The notes: a model not told the origin generated them from the sequence alone. A stretch of 64,000 nucleotides of DNA from Nocardia mexicana NBRC 108244 (GCF_001613165.1 NZ_BDBV01000029.1:1-64000), one strand, 5' to 3'. Counted from the first letter of the stretch, positions 1 to 9,232 are shown. Numbers and translations: made by a program.

Positions 1-2774
1 CCCGCTCGAATACGGCCGCGGCCCTGCGGGATTGGTGGGAGGAACACCGCGAGATCCACGCCCCCGTGCGCGACGGCCTATACGAGGCGCTGGACGCGGC
101 ATTGGCCGAGGCGGGCGGGGACGACGCGCCCACCCTCGCCGAGGTGCTCGCCGAACGCACCGAATCGCTCACCGAGGAGATCCGCGCCCGCCGCCAGCAG
201 GCGCGCACCACCGCCGAGCAGGCCGTGGCCCGCACCGCGCAGCTGCGGACCGAACAACAGCAGGTCGCCGCCGAGAACGACGATGCGCCACCGCCGTTCG
301 CGGCCCGCACCGATACCCGCGACGGCCGTCCGGGCGCGCCGCTGTGGCGCCTGGTGCGCTTCGCCGACGCCGTCACCCCGGAGCAGGCCGCCGGGCTCGA
401 GGCGGCGCTGCAGGCCGCGGATCTGCTGGACGGCTGGGTGTGCGCGGAGACCGAACTGCCGCCGCACGATTCGGACCAGTTCCTCGTTCCGCTGCCGAAG
501 CGGGCCCGACCGTCCGGTCGCACGCTCGCCGATGTGCTTGTCGTGGAAGACGATTCGGCCGATCTCACCGTCCCGCGGCAGACCGTCGCCGACATCCTCG
601 CCTCGATCTCGCTGAGCGACACCGATCTCGACACGGGCACCAGCATCGCGACCGACGGCCGCTACCGCCAGGGTGTCCAGCTGGGCCGGCACCGCAAGCC
701 GCACGCGGAGTTCATCGGCGCCACCGCCCGCGCCCGCCGCCGCGAACTGCGCCTGACCGAGATCACCGCCGCCATCGAGGCCGCCGACGCGGCGGAGCAG
801 GCCGCGCGTGCCGAGGAGCAGGCCGCCACCGCGGAGCTGAGCCGGATCTCCGCCGCCGCCAAGGCCTTGCCGCGCACCAGCGCCGTCACCACCGCGCTGC
901 GGGCGGTGTCCGAGGCCGCGGGCATGCTGCGATCGCGGTCGGAGACGGCGACCCAGGCCGATCGCGACCTCGATCAGGCGGTGGCCGATTTCACCGCCGC
1001 CGACAAGAAGGTCCGCTCGGTCGCCTCGGCGCACCGGGCGCCGCGCGACCCGGCCGAACTCGACGCCCTGGCGGCCGCCATCCGGCACTTCGAGAACACC
1101 GGCACCGTCCTGCTGCGGCTGCGCGGCGATCATCAGCGCGAGCACGAGCGCGCCCGCGAATCCGACGACCGGCTCGCCGAATCCCGGGACCTGGCTGAGG
1201 CATTCGCCGAGGAGGCCGAGTCCGCCCGCGTCGGTTACGAGGAGCAGCTCCGCAAGCTCGAGACGCTACGTGAGGCGCTGGGCGCGGGTGCCGCAGATAT
1301 CGATCGCGAGCTCGAGCAGGCGCGCGAACGCATCGACGCGGCCCGCGCGGAACAGAAGGCGGCACGCAAGGCCGCCGCCGACGCCATCGAGGGCGTCGGC
1401 ACCGCGGAGGGCGCCTACAAGGCCGCCCACGACTCCCTCGGCACCGCACTCACCGAACTGCTCGCCGATGTGAAACAGCTTGCGCCCTATGCCCGCCCGG
1501 ACCTGCTGAGCCTGCTCGGCGCGCCCGAGGACAGCCGCTGGCCCAGCAGCGACGCGGCATGGTCCACGCCCGACCAGCTGCTGTACCGGATCGAGACCGC
1601 CGGGCCGGGCGGCGGCGACGACGCGGCGCAGTCGCGGGTGCTGCCCGACGAGGTCCACGAGCTGTTCGAGAACCTTTCCGCGGCAACGGCTTCCGTGCGG
1701 GCGGGCGAAGCGGTGCGCAAGTCCACCCGCAGCGCGGTGACCGCGGCCCTGCAGGAGTTCGATGCCGCGCTGGCCGCCGCCCGGCAGGACTACCGCCTGC
1801 AGTGGGACGCCGCCGACGGGCTGACCGTGGTGCAGGTGCACGACGATCAGGGCGCCGCCGCCCTCGCCGATTTCGCCGACCGCATCGCCGGCGCCCGCTC
1901 CGATCAGGAGCTGCTGCTGACCGATGCCGAGCGCCGCATCCTCGAGGATGCGCTGCTGACGGGGCTGGCGCAGCAGATCCACGAACGCACCAGCGACGCC
2001 CGCGATCTGATCACCCGCATGGGCGCCGAGATGAAGCAGCGCCGCATGTCGTCGGGCAATACCATCGGCGTGCACTGGGTGCTGGCCGACAATCTGGCGG
2101 ATTCGGCGCGTGCGGTGTGCAAGCTGCTCGACCGCGACTCAGCCGACCTGTCCCCCGACGATCTGGCCACCATCCGCGCGCACTTCGCCTCGGAGATCCG
2201 CGCCGCCCGCGCCGCGCACCCCGAGCGGTCCTACCCCGAGATCCTCGCCACCACACTGGATTACCGCACCTGGCGGGTGTTCTCGTTCACGCTGATCACC
2301 GCCGACGGCGCCGAGGACCGGCTCACCGTGGCCCGGCACAGCACGCTGTCCGGCGGGGAGCAGTCGGTCTCGCTGCATCTGCCGCTGTTCGCCGCGGCGC
2401 ACGTCATGCTCGACTCCGCCGACCCGCAGGCGCCCCGCCTGCTCGCGCTGGACGAGGCCTTCGCCGGTGTCGACGACAACGGCCGCAGCGAATTGCTGGG
2501 CCTGTCGGTCGATTTCGACCTGGACCTGTTCATGACCGGTTACGACCTGTGGATCACCTACGACCACGTGCCCGCCTGCGCCCACTACGATCTGGCCCAT
2601 TCGGCGGCCGAGAACACCGTCAGCGCGACGCTGCTGGTCTGGGACTCCAAGGACCTGCTCGCCGAGCACGACGGATCGGATCTCACCACCGCGCTGGGCT
2701 CACCGAACCGGCGCCGCACGCCGCATACGGTCGAGGGCGGCATCACGCTGGACGAGGCGCTGGATCCCGCCTGA
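1..2774 (+). CDS. Condensin/SbcC-like ATPase, TIGR02680 family (Wadjet JetC-like), 5' truncated by window
   Basis: Only the C-terminal part (over 900 codons) is present: the frame is open from base 3, so the start lies left of the window. A long Ala/Glu/Arg-rich coiled coil is interrupted by a hinge-like stretch and ends in an ABC signature LSGGEQ (near base 2355) and a Walker B LLALDEAF with VDD D-loop (near 2445). No Walker A is visible, as expected if the N-terminal ATPase half is outside. The layout fits the TIGR02680 family, SMC-like ATPases encoded with DUF2397, DUF2398 and DUF2399 proteins in four-gene clusters regarded as one type of the Wadjet anti-plasmid system (JetC). None of these partners follows on the right, so any must lie to the left. 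The family call is from motif layout and my knowledge of the family. Confidence 0.8.
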   Translation, partial: RSNTAAALRDWWEEHREIHAPVRDGLYEALDAALAEAGGDDAPTLAEVLAERTESLTEEIRARRQQARTTAEQAVARTAQLRTEQQQVAAENDDAPPPFAARTDTRDGRPGAPLWRLVRFADAVTPEQAAGLEAALQAADLLDGWVCAETELPPHDSDQFLVPLPKRARPSGRTLADVLVVEDDSADLTVPRQTVADILASISLSDTDLDTGTSIATDGRYRQGVQLGRHRKPHAEFIGATARARRRELRLTEITAAIEAADAAEQAARAEEQAATAELSRISAAAKALPRTSAVTTALRAVSEAAGMLRSRSETATQADRDLDQAVADFTAADKKVRSVASAHRAPRDPAELDALAAAIRHFENTGTVLLRLRGDHQREHERARESDDRLAESRDLAEAFAEEAESARVGYEEQLRKLETLREALGAGAADIDRELEQARERIDAARAEQKAARKAAADAIEGVGTAEGAYKAAHDSLGTALTELLADVKQLAPYARPDLLSLLGAPEDSRWPSSDAAWSTPDQLLYRIETAGPGGGDDAAQSRVLPDEVHELFENLSAATASVRAGEAVRKSTRSAVTAALQEFDAALAAARQDYRLQWDAADGLTVVQVHDDQGAAALADFADRIAGARSDQELLLTDAERRILEDALLTGLAQQIHERTSDARDLITRMGAEMKQRRMSSGNTIGVHWVLADNLADSARAVCKLLDRDSADLSPDDLATIRAHFASEIRAARAAHPERSYPEILATTLDYRTWRVFSFTLITADGAEDRLTVARHSTLSGGEQSVSLHLPLFAAAHVMLDSADPQAPRLLALDEAFAGVDDNGRSELLGLSVDFDLDLFMTGYDLWITYDHVPACAHYDLAHSAAENTVSATLLVWDSKDLLAEHDGSDLTTALGSPNRRRTPHTVEGGITLDEALDPA

Positions 2775-2776
2775 TG

Positions 2777-2985
2777 ATCCCGGCCAAAAGCATGCCGGGA
2801 ATGCGGGGTCGGCGCGACGCCGAGGAATGCGGGGGTCGGCGCGACGCCGAGGAATGCGGGGGTCCGCGCGACGCCGAGGAATGCGGGGGTCCGCGCGACG
2901 CCGGGGAATGCCGGGGCGGCGCGACGCCGGGGAATGCTGGGTCGGCGCGACGCCGGGATGTGGGGCAAGCGACGCCGGGGATATG
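2777..2985. repeat. 27-bp tandem repeat array led by a CCCGGC/GCCGGG hairpin
   Basis: Directly after the SMC-like gene a short inverted repeat (CCCGGC, 9-base loop, GCCGGG) is followed by about six degenerating copies of a 27-bp GC-rich unit that contains GGAATGCGGGGGTC and GCGCGACGCC. The later copies lose bases. The array fills the gap between two convergent genes and has no non-repeated spacers, so it is not a CRISPR. A terminator or REP-like role is inferred. Confidence 0.75.
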
Positions 2986-2995
2986 GGCGTGATGG

Positions 2996-3598
2996 CTAGA
3001 CGGTGATGCCGAGGGCGCCCGAGACCGCGCGGGTCAGATGGTCGGTGACCTTCGTGACATTCCAGTGGCGGTGTTCGGTGAGGTCGTAGACGACGCGTTC
3101 GTCGAAGATGGTGATCCACAGCAGAACCGCGTAGGTGACGTCGAACTCGGGCGCCTTGCCGTCGCGGGCCAGCGCGGCCAGCACATCGGCGAGCATGTCG
3201 TGCAGGGCGGTGATCGATTCGTCGCCGTCGGCCAGTCGTTCGACGAAGCCCTTGCTGCTGCGGACGTAGCGCACCGCGGGGCCCCACTGCGTCGCCTGCT
3301 CGACCCACGTCTCGCAGCAGCGGCGGAAGCGCGCCACGGGGTCGGGGTTCTCGCCGAGCGCCGCCAGCGCGCCCACCAACTGCTCGATCGCCCGGCGATG
3401 GAACGCCTGCATGGCGTCCTGCGGCGTCGGAAAATGCCGGTACGCCGTCGCCACGCCGACCCCGGCGGCCGCGGCGAGTTCGGGAATCGAGAAGCCGACG
3501 CGACCGGACTGCAGCAGGCTGCGGACCGCGTCTTCCAGCAGCACGCGGCTGCGCTGGGCGTCGCTGCGGGTGTTCACGGGCACGTGACCATCCTGCAT
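2996..3598 (-). CDS. TetR/AcrR family transcriptional regulator
   Basis: About 200 residues with an N-terminal helix-turn-helix typical of TetR repressors: FSIPELAAAAGVGVATAYRHF is the recognition segment, followed by an all-helical ligand domain. ATG 3598 is taken as the start; an ATG at 3670 and GTGs at 3583 and 3577 are also in frame. It is divergent from the MFS gene at 3748, and a 14-bp inverted repeat lies between them, so it probably represses that exporter and itself. The ligand cannot be told from sequence. Confidence 0.88.
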   Translation of the reverse strand: MQDGHVPVNTRSDAQRSRVLLEDAVRSLLQSGRVGFSIPELAAAAGVGVATAYRHFPTPQDAMQAFHRRAIEQLVGALAALGENPDPVARFRRCCETWVEQATQWGPAVRYVRSSKGFVERLADGDESITALHDMLADVLAALARDGKAPEFDVTYAVLLWITIFDERVVYDLTEHRHWNVTKVTDHLTRAVSGALGITV

Positions 3599-3685
3599 AC
3601 CCGGCCGCGGCGGCGAACGGGAGGGTCGAAAAACCGCGGGTCCGGCGACAACTCGACCCGACGCACCCATTCGGCCACCCGAGTA

Positions 3686-3699
3686 GAGAAGTTCTTCTC
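3686..3699. promoter_or_regulatory. Probable TetR operator, GAGAAG-TT-CTTCTC
   Basis: A perfect 6-bp inverted repeat with a 2-bp spacer lies in the divergent gap between the TetR and MFS genes. A possible -10 (TATCCT) lies just downstream at 3707-3712, so bound repressor would block the MFS promoter. A weaker partial copy (GAGA, 3 bases, TCTC) is seen near 3720. Assignment to the neighbouring TetR is inference from position. Confidence 0.55.
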
Positions 3700-3747
3700 A
3701 GTTGGCTATCCTTTCAAACGAGAAGATCTCCTCACCTAGGGGGTGTG

Positions 3748-4920
3748 ATGCGAGCAGCCGCGCCGAGTGCGCTGTTTGTGCTGATCATGGCGCAACCCAA
3801 TCTCGCGACCGGGATGATGCCGTACTACCGGCATGCCTGGGCGCTCGCACCGCTGCTCATCACGGTGATCTTCGCGGCCTACCTGTTCGCTCTGACTCCG
3901 ACGCTGTCGGTGCTGGGGACGCCGCCGTCGCGCGCGGGGTGGTGGTGGCGCATCGGGGTCGGCGCAGCATGCGGGGTCGGCGCGGATCTCGCCATGGCGC
4001 TGGCACATTCGGCATGGCTCGCGTGCCTGGCGCGCATCTGCGCGGGTCTGTCGGTGGGCCTGGTGACCGGATCGCTGGCCGGGCTCATCCTGGAGCGCCG
4101 GGGTGAGCGCGGGCGTACCGCCATGGCCAGCGCCACCGTCTTCGGCTCGGCGCTCGGCACCATCGCCGCCGCGGCCATCGCGCAGTATCTGCCCGCGCCG
4201 GGCGTCACCGTCTACATCGTGCACGCCGTTGCGCTGGGCATCGCCACCCTCTCCGTGCTCACGGATCGCGCCCCGCAGCCCACGGCCGCCACCGCCTCCA
4301 CCCGCGACATCCCGCCTCTCGCACCGGAATCGCCGGTCGCCGGATATCTCAGCGGGATCGCCGCGTGGGTTTCGGCCGGGCTGGTGGTGGCGCTGCTCCC
4401 CAGCTACGGCGCGGATCTGCTGGGCACCACGAATCTCGCGGTGTTGGCGCTGCCGGTGACGCTCTATCTCGTCAGCGCCTGGGTGGCGCAGCGGGTATTC
4501 GGGCCGAATGCGCTTCCCGCCGAACCGGTTTCGGCTCAGTTGATCATCATCACCGGTGTGGCCGTGGCGGCGGTGGTGTCGTGGGTGCCGAATCTGGTGC
4601 TGCTGCTGTGCGGCGGCGTCATCGCCGGATGCGGGCAGGGGATCGCCTATCGGTCCGGGCTCCGGATCGTCAGTGCCGCAACGCCGCCCGACGGACATGC
4701 GCGCGCCGCGTCCCGCTACGCCACCGTCGCGTATCTGTGCGCGGCGGTCGCGACCCTGGGATTCGGCGCCATCGCCACCGCCGGATCGATGCGGGACGCG
4801 GTGCTCGCCGCCGCGGCCGCACTCGTCGCGGTAGTCGTCGCCACCGTACTCGTCCGCAGGCGCGCGACGATGCGCGCCGCACACATCGAATCCATTCGTG
4901 AAACATCGACAATCGCATAA
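3748..4920 (+). CDS. MFS transporter
   Basis: A 390-residue, strongly hydrophobic protein with about 12 predicted membrane segments. The loop after the first half (LERRGERGRTAM) resembles the charged cytoplasmic loops of major facilitator proteins. ATG 3748 follows AGGGGG at 3738-3743 by four bases; the GTG at 3745 is also in frame. It is divergent from the TetR gene, the usual layout for a drug or metabolite exporter with its repressor. The substrate is unknown. Confidence 0.8.
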   Translation: MRAAAPSALFVLIMAQPNLATGMMPYYRHAWALAPLLITVIFAAYLFALTPTLSVLGTPPSRAGWWWRIGVGAACGVGADLAMALAHSAWLACLARICAGLSVGLVTGSLAGLILERRGERGRTAMASATVFGSALGTIAAAAIAQYLPAPGVTVYIVHAVALGIATLSVLTDRAPQPTAATASTRDIPPLAPESPVAGYLSGIAAWVSAGLVVALLPSYGADLLGTTNLAVLALPVTLYLVSAWVAQRVFGPNALPAEPVSAQLIIITGVAVAAVVSWVPNLVLLLCGGVIAGCGQGIAYRSGLRIVSAATPPDGHARAASRYATVAYLCAAVATLGFGAIATAGSMRDAVLAAAAALVAVVVATVLVRRRATMRAAHIESIRETSTIA

Positions 4921-5324
4921 CCTCGTTCCTCCGACTACTCCCAATATATGTGCGGCGCACTTTTGGTTGGAATCTGGCGGGATCCCGGCCAAATACCCGC
5001 CGGGAAAGACTATGACACACCAGAAGACCCTGGCAGGCCAGAAAGACCCTGGCACGCCAGGAAGCCCTGGAACGCCAGGATGCCACAAGGACCTGGCACG
5101 CCGGAACGGCTTGGCGCACAGTAAAACTGACATGACACACCGAAACAATTGAAACTGGATTGAAACATGCTCGAGCACGGCTCGGGCCAGATTGTCGCGC
5201 CCAGATACACAGCGCCACAATATTTTCACCGAATATCCGAAACCGTGTTGTTACACAGGTTCACGGGAACACAAACTCCGGTTGCTTCACTGAATACGTA
5301 CCGCTCGAAATACATTCCCAGCGA
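4921..5324. repeat. Intergenic region with imperfect CCTGGC/GCCAGG tandem repeats
   Basis: Four hundred bases without a convincing gene. It starts with an AT-rich stretch, then a copy of the CCCGGC-CAAA hairpin element (4982-5006) also seen after the SMC-like gene. About four imperfect 17-18-bp copies of a self-complementary CCTGGC..GCCAGG unit follow (5027-5115). The rest, to 5324, is AT-richer and is presumably where the promoter of the permease operon lies. A Gly/Pro-rich reading frame across the repeats is produced by the repeats themselves and is not called as a gene. Confidence 0.6.
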
Positions 5325-6725
5325 ATGGATTCCACCATGGCAGCACCTCCCCATATCGACGCCGCATTCTCCGCGAACGCCACCGGCACGCTCGCGCGCA
5401 GTCTGGGCCGCGTCGATCTGATCGCGATGGGCGTCGGCGCCATCGTCGGCGCCGGTATCTTCGTCACCACGGGTGTGGCGGCCGCGACCAAGGCTGGTCC
5501 CGCGATCATGCTCTCGTTCCTGCTCGCCGGGGCCATCTGCGTGCTGGTGGCGCTGTGCTACAGCGAATTGGCGTCGATGACACCGGCATCCGGCAGCGCC
5601 TACACCTATACCTCCGCCACAATGGGCGAGGCGCCCGCATTTCTGGTCGGCTGGAATCTGCTCCTCGAATACGCCGTCGCCGCCGCGGCCGTGGCCATCG
5701 GATGGTCCGGGCTCTTCACGGCGGCCCTCCAATCATTGTTCGGCGTGGAACTGCCGCAGGCGATTACGGCCGGGCCCGGGAATGGCGGAGTGGTCAATCT
5801 TCCGGCGGTACTCATCGTCGGCGCGCTGGTCGCGGTGCTCGTATTCGAGGTGAAAGTAGCCGCGGCCGTCGTGAAAACCTTGGTGGCACTGACGATCGCG
5901 GTGCTCATTCTCGTCATTGCGGTCGGCGCACCACATCTCGATACCGGCAATTGGACGCCGTTCATGCCCTTCGGCGTCAACGGAATTGCGGCCGGCGCGG
6001 CGCTCGCCTTCTTCGCCTACCTCGGATTCGATATTGTCGCCACCTCCGCGGAGGAAACCCGGAATCCGCGCCGCGATCTGCCGTGGGGCATCATCGGTTC
6101 GGTCGTCGTGGCCACCGTCCTCTATGTCGCGGTGAGTGCCGTGCTCACCGGCGTGGCGCCGTATCCGGCCCTCGACAACGCCGCACCGGTCGCGACCGCC
6201 CTCGGCGCCGTCGGCGCCGGATGGATCGGCAAGGTGATCCTGGTGGCGTCGGTGGTCGCGCTGACCAAGGGCCTGCTCATGCTGTTCTACGGACAGACCC
6301 GCCTGGTCTTCGCCATGAGCCGCGACGGTCTGATGCCGAAGGCCCTGTGCCACACCAGCTCCCGGAACGTGCCCGTGCGATTGAGTCTCGTCCTCGGCAC
6401 GGTGGTCGCGGTGGTGGCGGGGCTGCTGTCCATCGGCACCGTCGCCGAACTGGTGAATATCGGTGTGCTGTTCGCCTTCGTCGTCGTGGCGCTCGGCGTC
6501 ATCCTGCTGCGCCGCACCGACCCGGACCGGCCGCGCCCGTTCCGGGTGCCCCTCATGCCGCTGGTCCCGCTCGCCGCGATCGCCGGATGCGTCTGGCTGG
6601 CAACCACCTTCGAGGCCCTGACCTGGCTCCGGTTCCTGATCTGGACGGCGGCCGGGGTCACGCTCTATCTCACCTACGGCCGCAGCCACTCGCTCGCGGG
6701 CCGCGACATCGGAGGCACCGCATGA
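5325..6725 (+). CDS. APC-family amino acid permease
   Basis: About 466 residues with roughly 12 membrane segments. The first segment carries the family hallmark GVGAIVGAGIFVTTG near residue 35, and the segment around AYLGFDIVATSAEETRNP is the conserved TM6 and following loop of amino acid/polyamine/organocation permeases of the basic and cationic amino acid branch. ATG 5325 or 5337 can start it; no strong ribosome site separates them. The stop overlaps the next start (ATGA), so it heads a translationally coupled operon with 2-hydroxyacid enzymes and probably imports their substrate or an amino acid precursor. GC is lower than in neighbouring genes. Confidence 0.85.
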   Translation: MDSTMAAPPHIDAAFSANATGTLARSLGRVDLIAMGVGAIVGAGIFVTTGVAAATKAGPAIMLSFLLAGAICVLVALCYSELASMTPASGSAYTYTSATMGEAPAFLVGWNLLLEYAVAAAAVAIGWSGLFTAALQSLFGVELPQAITAGPGNGGVVNLPAVLIVGALVAVLVFEVKVAAAVVKTLVALTIAVLILVIAVGAPHLDTGNWTPFMPFGVNGIAAGAALAFFAYLGFDIVATSAEETRNPRRDLPWGIIGSVVVATVLYVAVSAVLTGVAPYPALDNAAPVATALGAVGAGWIGKVILVASVVALTKGLLMLFYGQTRLVFAMSRDGLMPKALCHTSSRNVPVRLSLVLGTVVAVVAGLLSIGTVAELVNIGVLFAFVVVALGVILLRRTDPDRPRPFRVPLMPLVPLAAIAGCVWLATTFEALTWLRFLIWTAAGVTLYLTYGRSHSLAGRDIGGTA

Positions 6726-7819
6726 CCGCGCAGCTGGACAGCTTCTACCCCACCCGCGTCGACTTCGGCACGCACGACGAGATCCACCGTGCCGCCGCGG
6801 CGGCCCTGCCCGCCGACGTCTGGGATTTCGTCGAGGGCGGTGCGGGCCGGGAGGTCACGCTGCGCGCCAACCTGGAGGCGTTCGACCGCTGGCGGATTCT
6901 GCCCGAACCCATGAGCGGGGTCGGCAACCCGTCCACCCGCACCGAACTGCTCGGGCTGGCACTCGAAACACCCATTCTCACCGCGCCTTTCGGCGGCGAT
7001 GCGATGTTCCATCCGGACGGCCACCTCGCGGTCGCCCGAGCCGCACAGCGGCGCGGCGCGCTGTCGATCGTGCCCGAGGCCGGAAGCTATTCCTACGAGC
7101 AGGTCCGCGAGGCCGGTCCCGCCGCGGCCCGGATCGCGCAACTGCATCCCTTCGCACACGCCCGGGCGGTCGCCGATCGAGTGCGGCGAGCGGGCTTCGA
7201 GGCCCTGTGCGTCACCGTCGACTGCCCGGTGGGCGGATTCCGCACCCGCAATATGGGCAACCGCTTCGATCCTGACCTCCGATACTTCGCGGGCAACCTG
7301 ACCGGCGAGAACGGCGCTCCGGGCGTCGCCGAGGTGTTCGGGCAGCTGCTCAAGCACGGTGGCACCGTGTGGGATTGGCATCAGCTGGCCGATGCCGCGG
7401 CCGGGTTCGGGCTGCCGTGGATCGCCAAGGGCGTGCTCACCCCCGCCGCCGCCGAGCGGGCGACGGCGCTCGGTGCGGCGGCGATCGTGGTCTCGAATCA
7501 CGGTGGACGCCAAGCCGATCCGGCCCCGGCCAGTCTGGCCATGCTGCCCGGCATACGCGCGGCCGTCGGTCCCGCGCTGCCGATCCTGTTCGACAGCGGC
7601 ATCCGTACCGGCAGCGACGTATTCCTCGCGCTGGCACTGGGTGCCGACGCGGTGATCATCGGCCGCTCGGCCATCTACGGCCTGGCGGCAGCGGGCTCGG
7701 CGGGGGTGGACCGCGTGCTCGAACTGCTCACCGAGGAACTGCGCACGCTGATGATCCTCTCCGGTGCCCAGACCCTCGCCGATATCGACCGCACCCGAAT
7801 CGTGCGGGCGGAGTCATGA
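6722..7819 (+). CDS. FMN-dependent alpha-hydroxy acid oxidase/dehydrogenase
   Basis: A 365-residue protein of the L-lactate oxidase, glycolate oxidase and lactate monooxygenase family. It has the N-terminal DFVEGGAG segment and the FMN-binding TIM barrel. The active-site motif SNHGGRQ carries the catalytic His and substrate-binding Arg, followed by the phosphate-binding LFDSGIRTGSDV and IGRSAIYG segments. It should oxidise an L-2-hydroxy acid to the 2-oxo acid. The start overlaps the permease stop by four bases. A FAD-type D-2-hydroxyacid dehydrogenase three genes on gives the operon enzymes for both stereoisomers. The exact substrate is not determinable. Confidence 0.9.
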   Translation: MTAQLDSFYPTRVDFGTHDEIHRAAAAALPADVWDFVEGGAGREVTLRANLEAFDRWRILPEPMSGVGNPSTRTELLGLALETPILTAPFGGDAMFHPDGHLAVARAAQRRGALSIVPEAGSYSYEQVREAGPAAARIAQLHPFAHARAVADRVRRAGFEALCVTVDCPVGGFRTRNMGNRFDPDLRYFAGNLTGENGAPGVAEVFGQLLKHGGTVWDWHQLADAAAGFGLPWIAKGVLTPAAAERATALGAAAIVVSNHGGRQADPAPASLAMLPGIRAAVGPALPILFDSGIRTGSDVFLALALGADAVIIGRSAIYGLAAAGSAGVDRVLELLTEELRTLMILSGAQTLADIDRTRIVRAES

Positions 7820-7865
7820 GATGCCCCGGACCCCGATTCGATCCGATACAGAGGAGACCGCGCAG

Positions 7866-8231
7866 ATGCCCACCGCACCGTTCCCGCCGGCGCGCAGCGG
7901 CGGCGGCCTCGTATTCACCTCCGGCCTGGCCGCGATCGATCCCGCCACCATGACGGTGTCGTCGATCGCGTTCGACGATCAGGCCGCCGAGGTGTTCGAG
8001 CAGCTCGATCGCGCGCTGACCGCCGCGGGCAGCACCCGCGACCAGGTGCTCAAGCTCGACTGCTACCTGTCCGACCGGCGGTGGTTCCCCGCGTGGAACG
8101 CCGCCTTCACCGAGTTCTTCCCCACGGCCGCACCGGCGCGGACCACCACCGTCACCACCCTGCCCATCGACGGGCTGCTCATCGAAATCCAGGCGATCGC
8201 CGTCGCCGCGAATCAGGAAGATCGATCATGA
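7866..8231 (+). CDS. RidA/YjgF-family protein (imine/enamine deaminase-like)
   Basis: A 121-residue RidA-fold protein. FTSGLAAIDPAT near the N-terminus and DQVLKLDCYLSD match conserved segments; near the C-terminus RTTTVTTLPIDGLLIEIQAIA matches the family end, with the carboxylate-binding Arg (ARTTTV) and the Glu of EIQAIA. ATG 7866 is preferred over ATG 7821 because it follows AGGAG at 7852-7856 and gives the usual length. RidA proteins hydrolyse reactive enamines and imines, which suits an operon making 2-oxo or 2-imino acids. The next start overlaps its stop. Confidence 0.85.
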   Translation: MPTAPFPPARSGGGLVFTSGLAAIDPATMTVSSIAFDDQAAEVFEQLDRALTAAGSTRDQVLKLDCYLSDRRWFPAWNAAFTEFFPTAAPARTTTVTTLPIDGLLIEIQAIAVAANQEDRS

Positions 8232-9232
8232 CCGCAGTCACACCGCTCGTAGCCCCGCATTCCGCCGTCGGTGACTTCACCATCCGCGATGTCATCGAGG
8301 GCCAGACCGCCGGACAGCTCATCGTCGCCGCCGACGACTGGGGCTGGTGGACAACGCTTCTCGCGGGCGAGACCATCGCGCCCGCCACCGGCATCCAGCA
8401 GACCGTCGCCGACGGGCTGGTGCGCGCCGGATTCCTGCACCGGCGCGGCCACCGCTATCAGCTCACCCACACCGGCCACGACGTCGGCAAGAACCGCGGC
8501 TTCGTCCGGGTCGCGGTGCGCGGATGGGAGCCCACCTTCCGGCAGCTGTCGGACAGCCCGCACCGGCACTACATTCCCGCCGCCACCGAACCCGGCGAGG
8601 TGGCGCGCGGGTGCACCGATATCGCGCGTCGCCGACCCGAGATCTTCGAGACGATCGGCCGCGTGCTCGCCGCCGACACCCCGGGCTGCACCATCGATCT
8701 GGGCTGCGCCGACGCGGGCCGGGTCACGGCGCTCGCGGGCTGCGCACCGCGGGAGAACTTCCTCGGGGTCGACATCGAGGAGGGCGTGATCGCCGCGGCG
8801 ACAACCGAACTCGCGGAGCTGGGACTCACCGAACGGATCACGCTGCTGCCCGGCTCGGTACAACCCGGGTCACGCCTCCCGGCCTGGCTGGATGCGGTGG
8901 ACCGGCACGCGGTCACCACCGCCATGTCGTTCTTCCTGCTGCATCAGCTGGCCAGCGACGGCGACGGCATCGCCGCGGTAATGCGCGGCTGGATGGACTG
9001 GTTCCCGAACGTGCGCCGCCTCGTGATCGGAGACGGCTACCTGCTCGAGGCGCCGCAGTGGACCCAGCAGCCCTGGTTCTCACCGACCTACGAGATCTAC
9101 CATGCGGTGACGGGCGTGCGCCTGTGGACGCAGCGCGAATACGAGGATGCCTTCGCCGGCCTGGGCTGGTCGGTGACCCGGCGGATGGAGGATCACACGA
9201 TGCTGGTGACCACGATCCTGGAACGCGAATGA
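8228..9232 (+). CDS. SAM-dependent methyltransferase with N-terminal winged-helix-like domain
   Basis: About 334 residues. The C-terminal half has a Rossmann methyltransferase core: TIDLGCADAGR is motif I and LGVDIEEGVI the acidic end of strand 2, followed by a post-core segment containing MSFFLLHQL. The first 130 residues look like the winged-helix dimerisation domain of small-molecule O-methyltransferases. It overlaps RidA by four bases and its own stop overlaps the next gene (ATGA), so it is made with the hydroxyacid enzymes. A substrate hydroxy acid or its derivative may be methylated; this is inference. Confidence 0.75.
   Translation: MTAVTPLVAPHSAVGDFTIRDVIEGQTAGQLIVAADDWGWWTTLLAGETIAPATGIQQTVADGLVRAGFLHRRGHRYQLTHTGHDVGKNRGFVRVAVRGWEPTFRQLSDSPHRHYIPAATEPGEVARGCTDIARRRPEIFETIGRVLAADTPGCTIDLGCADAGRVTALAGCAPRENFLGVDIEEGVIAAATTELAELGLTERITLLPGSVQPGSRLPAWLDAVDRHAVTTAMSFFLLHQLASDGDGIAAVMRGWMDWFPNVRRLVIGDGYLLEAPQWTQQPWFSPTYEIYHAVTGVRLWTQREYEDAFAGLGWSVTRRMEDHTMLVTTILERE

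Noticed and set aside
4898-5152. A collagen-like Gly/Pro frame after the first MFS gene
   Set aside because: The GTPG pattern comes from the CCTGGC repeats; there is no ribosome site and it overlaps intergenic hairpins.
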